Below, piece by piece: positions 61,876-64,000 of a stretch of DNA of 64,000 nucleotides. Position 1 is the first letter of the stretch; each line of letters opens with the position of its first letter. The notes beneath the pieces were generated by a model, which saw nothing but the letters and a program-made list of their open reading frames with translations, did no database searches and was not told the origin of the DNA. Source of the DNA: Isoptericola halotolerans (GTDB lineage: Bacteria; Actinomycetota; Actinomycetes; Actinomycetales; Cellulomonadaceae); the NCBI RefSeq assembly GCF_013149785.1, contig NZ_JABEZU010000001.1:744001-808000 (forward strand), given 5' to 3'. Position numbers and translations under genes: made by a program.

Positions 61876-63096
61876 GTGAGCCAGACCGTACCGAGCGCCC
61901 CCGCCGAGCCGACCACCGGCGTCGGACCTGACGCCGTCCCGAACCTGTCCGACCTGACGACCCTGCGGGTCGGCGGGCCGGCGGGCGAGTACGTCGAGGC
62001 GACCACAGAGGCCGAGCTGATCGAGGCCGTGCGCTCTGCGGACGACGCCGGGACGCCGCTGCTGGTGGTCGGTGGCGGGTCGAACCTGCTGGTCGCGGAC
62101 GAGGGGTTCGACGGCGTCGTGGTGCGGGACGTGCGCCAGGGTCTGGAGGCCGACCTGGCCGACTCCTGCGGCACGGACGGGGCGTGCGGCGGCGCGAGCC
62201 TGAGCCTGCCCGCGGGGCAGGACTGGGACGCCTTCGTCGCCCAGGCCGTGGCGAACGAGTGGGTCGGCGTCGAGGCGCTGTCGGGCATCCCGGGGACGAT
62301 GGGCGCCGCGCCGGTGCAGAACATCGGGGCGTACGGCCAGGAGGTCTCCGGCGTCGTGGCGTCGGTGCAGACGTGGGACCGGGCGACCGGGCAGCGCAAG
62401 CTGCTCACCCTGTCCGAGCTGGGGTTCGGCTACCGCACGAGCGTGCTCAAGCGGTCGATGCGTGCCGACGTGACGAGCGGCGACCTCTGGTACCCGACGC
62501 CGCGCTACGTGGTGCTGCAGGTGAACCTGCAGATGCGCCTCGGGTCGCTCTCCGCGCCGGTCGCCTACGCGGAGCTCGCACGCCGCTTGGGTGTCGAGGT
62601 GGGGCAGCGGGCACCCTCGGTCGAGGTGCGCGAGGCCGTCCTGGAGCTCCGGGCCGGCAAGGGCATGCTGCTCGACGGCGTCGGGGGGGCCGCCGCGCCC
62701 GACCACGACCGGTGGAGCGCCGGGTCGTTCTTCACCAACCCCGTCGTGCCGGTGGAGGCGGCGGGCGGCCTGCCCGACGACGCCCCGCGCTACCCGGTGC
62801 GCTCGGCGACCCCCACCACCACGACAGGGCCTGCCGTGGGTGAGATCGACCCGTCGCTGGTCAAGACGTCGGCCGCCTGGCTGATCGAGCAGGCCGGGTT
62901 CACCAAGGGCTTCGGGGTGGCGGGGGAGCACTCCCCGGCCCGGCTGTCGACGCGGCACACGCTGGCGCTGACCAATCGCGGCGGAGCGACGGCGCAAGAT
63001 CTCGTGGCGCTGGCGCGGGCCGTCCGCGACGGGGTGCGCGACGAGTTCGGCATCGAGCTGGAGCCCGAGCCGGTCCTCGTCGGCCTCGCCCTCTGA
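61876..63096 (+). CDS. murB: UDP-N-acetylenolpyruvoylglucosamine reductase
   Basis: Cytosolic FAD enzyme of 406 residues that reduces UDP-GlcNAc-enolpyruvate to UDP-MurNAc in peptidoglycan synthesis. LTTLRVGGPA and LVVGGGSNLLVADEGF bind FAD, ALSGIPGTMGAAPVQNIGAYGQEV is the signature region, GYRTSVLK follows, and GSFFTNPVV carries the catalytic Ser. The C-terminal SAAWLIEQAGFTKGF and EHSPARLSTRHTLALTN complete the fold. It is longer than E. coli MurB owing to insertions common in actinobacteria. GTG start. A hairpin directly follows the stop. Confidence 0.97.
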   Translation: MSQTVPSAPAEPTTGVGPDAVPNLSDLTTLRVGGPAGEYVEATTEAELIEAVRSADDAGTPLLVVGGGSNLLVADEGFDGVVVRDVRQGLEADLADSCGTDGACGGASLSLPAGQDWDAFVAQAVANEWVGVEALSGIPGTMGAAPVQNIGAYGQEVSGVVASVQTWDRATGQRKLLTLSELGFGYRTSVLKRSMRADVTSGDLWYPTPRYVVLQVNLQMRLGSLSAPVAYAELARRLGVEVGQRAPSVEVREAVLELRAGKGMLLDGVGGAAAPDHDRWSAGSFFTNPVVPVEAAGGLPDDAPRYPVRSATPTTTTGPAVGEIDPSLVKTSAAWLIEQAGFTKGFGVAGEHSPARLSTRHTLALTNRGGATAQDLVALARAVRDGVRDEFGIELEPEPVLVGLAL

Positions 63097-63115
63097 GCCC
63101 TCACCACCTGAGGGC
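63097..63115 (+). terminator. Hairpin terminator after murB
   Basis: GCCCTCA at 63097-63103 and TGAGGGC at 63109-63115 form a 7-bp stem with a five-base loop starting at the first base after the murB stop, between murB and the convergent transpeptidase gene. Confidence 0.6.
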
Positions 63116-63137
63116 CGTGGGTGCACGACGGGTGAGG

Positions 63138-64000
63138 TCAGTAGACGACGACGGTCGTGCCCTGGGGCATGCCCCAGTCGTCCCACAGCCAGTTCATCGC
63201 CGAGTTCGACACCCGGATGCAGCCGTGCGACGCGGGCCACGGTGGGATCGACGGCGACCCGTGCACGGCGATGCCCCCCGTGAAGTACTTCGGCCGGTAC
63301 ATCGCCCCGAGCTCGAGCGTCGACTCGTGCAGGTAGTCGCGCTCCATGTAGACGCTGAACGTCCCGCGCGGGGTCGTCGCCCGGTAGCTGCGACCCTTCG
63401 CCTCGAAGCTCTCGCCGTTGCCCGACGACGCGTTGAGGGTGCGCACCACCCGTCCGTCCTCCACCGCGAGCAGGAGCTGACGGTCGAGGTCGATCTCGAC
63501 GACCTTGCCCTTCGACGACTGAGGGGACGGTCGCGCGCCGTCCTTCAGGGCCTGGCGCGTCTTCGGCCCGACGACGGCGTCACGGCCCAGGCCTGCTGCC
63601 TTCTGCAGCGCCCACACCGCCTGCTGCGTCTGCGGTCCGAACGAGCCGTCGGCCTCGGGCAGGTAGTAGCCGAGCTCGATCAGGTCCTCCTGCAGCGCGC
63701 GCACCTTCGTGCCCGTGGCGCCCCGCTCGAGGTGGTCGGGCTTCTTCTTCTCGGCCTTCTCCTCGTCCACCTCGCCGGCAGAGCCCTCGGCGTCGGACTC
63801 GTCGGGCTCCTCGGCCCGCTCGTCCTCGTCCTGCGCCCCCTGCTCCTCCGGCTCCTCGGCTTCTTCGACCTCCTCGGGTTCCGTGGAGGGTTCCGCGGTC
63901 CGGGTCGGGTCAGGTGAGGCCGACGGCGACGCGTCGGCCGACGGCGTGACCGGCGGCGGGTCCGGCGGCTCCTCGGACGGCGTCGTGGTGCTGGTCGGCT
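63138..64000 (-). CDS. L,D-transpeptidase with peptidoglycan-binding domain, N-terminus cut by window end
   Basis: The frame stays open to the window edge, so only about 287 C-terminal residues are visible. The first 90 or so are a Pro/Thr/Ser- then Glu/Asp-rich linker, suggesting a wall-spanning stalk after an unseen signal or anchor. A peptidoglycan-binding domain follows (GTKVRALQEDLIELGYYLPEADGSFGPQTQQAV), then a YkuD catalytic domain with HGSPSIPPWPASHGCIRVSNS, holding the nucleophile Cys and both His residues. Such enzymes make 3-3 crosslinks or attach proteins to the peptidoglycan. A GTG at 63770 is internal and unlikely to be the start. Convergent with murB; both act on the cell wall. 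Confidence 0.93.
   Translation of the reverse strand, partial: PTSTTTPSEEPPDPPPVTPSADASPSASPDPTRTAEPSTEPEEVEEAEEPEEQGAQDEDERAEEPDESDAEGSAGEVDEEKAEKKKPDHLERGATGTKVRALQEDLIELGYYLPEADGSFGPQTQQAVWALQKAAGLGRDAVVGPKTRQALKDGARPSPQSSKGKVVEIDLDRQLLLAVEDGRVVRTLNASSGNGESFEAKGRSYRATTPRGTFSVYMERDYLHESTLELGAMYRPKYFTGGIAVHGSPSIPPWPASHGCIRVSNSAMNWLWDDWGMPQGTTVVVY

Noticed and set aside
60472-63240. A 922-codon antisense frame across the MFS and murB genes
   Set aside because: It spans two well-recognised genes and the intergenic gap between them without any protein family signature.
63138-63770. L,D-transpeptidase as a complete gene starting with GTG at 63770
   Set aside because: The frame continues open to the window end through a Pro/Thr/Glu-rich linker typical of the stalk of these proteins, and a start at 63770 would leave no export signal.

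Overview
The window is a very GC-rich, densely coded stretch of an actinobacterial chromosome. Complex I genes, a polyprenyl diphosphate synthase, actinobacterial FprA, MoxR/DUF58 and FHA/kinase genes, desferrioxamine-type siderophore genes and DtxR/IdeR-like boxes all fit the Micrococcales. A Cellulomonadaceae or Promicromonosporaceae member (Cellulosimicrobium/Isoptericola/Cellulomonas type) is my best guess; no marker in the window settles the genus.

1-5.7 kb: the end of the complex I operon (nuoL partial, nuoM, nuoN) and a long-chain polyprenyl diphosphate synthase. 5.7-10.6 kb: a prepilin peptidase, a membrane protein, and a divergent phenolic-lipid/meroterpenoid locus (UbiA prenyltransferase on one side; type III PKS, ICMT-like methyltransferase and FAD oxidoreductase on the other). 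10.7-18.3 kb: fprA, htpX, a K+ channel, then a minus-strand block of HAD phosphatase, GH15 glycosidase, LLM oxidoreductase and yajQ.

18.4-44.9 kb is the most distinctive region: a contiguous plus-strand type VII secretion-like locus. It holds a giant propeller/Ig/fibronectin surface protein, a MoxR ATPase, a DUF58 protein, a TgpA-like transglutaminase whose catalytic triad is lost, an RDD-FHA protein, a PP2C phosphatase, an FHA protein, a Hanks kinase, an FHA-winged-helix protein, a three-ATPase EssC-like motor, two WXG100 genes encoding identical proteins in a 99% identical 409-bp duplication, a WXG-headed 415-residue candidate effector, and three small accessory proteins including a lipoprotein. 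Near-identical 18-bp palindromes (ATGGGGAGTGCTCCCCAT type) lie upstream of the giant gene and of both WXG100 genes, which suggests one regulon. The kinase, phosphatase and FHA proteins look like a phospho-switch; the FHA-winged-helix protein is the natural candidate to read the palindromes. Other ESX membrane components (EccB, EccD, EccE, mycosin) are not seen here.

44.9-47.6 kb: rarD, tRNA-Tyr, tRNA-Thr, tRNA-Met, rpmG and a HadA/HadB-like dehydratase pair. 47.7-59.4 kb: a Tat-exported protein, thiC under a TPP riboswitch, and an iron-regulated hydroxamate siderophore operon (decarboxylase, N-hydroxylase, a fused acyltransferase-NIS synthetase, a penicillin acylase-like hydrolase, a second acyltransferase) behind a strong hairpin and two overlapping IdeR-like boxes. 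59.4-64 kb: a LacI regulator divergent from an MFS transporter, murB, and an L,D-transpeptidase cut by the window end.
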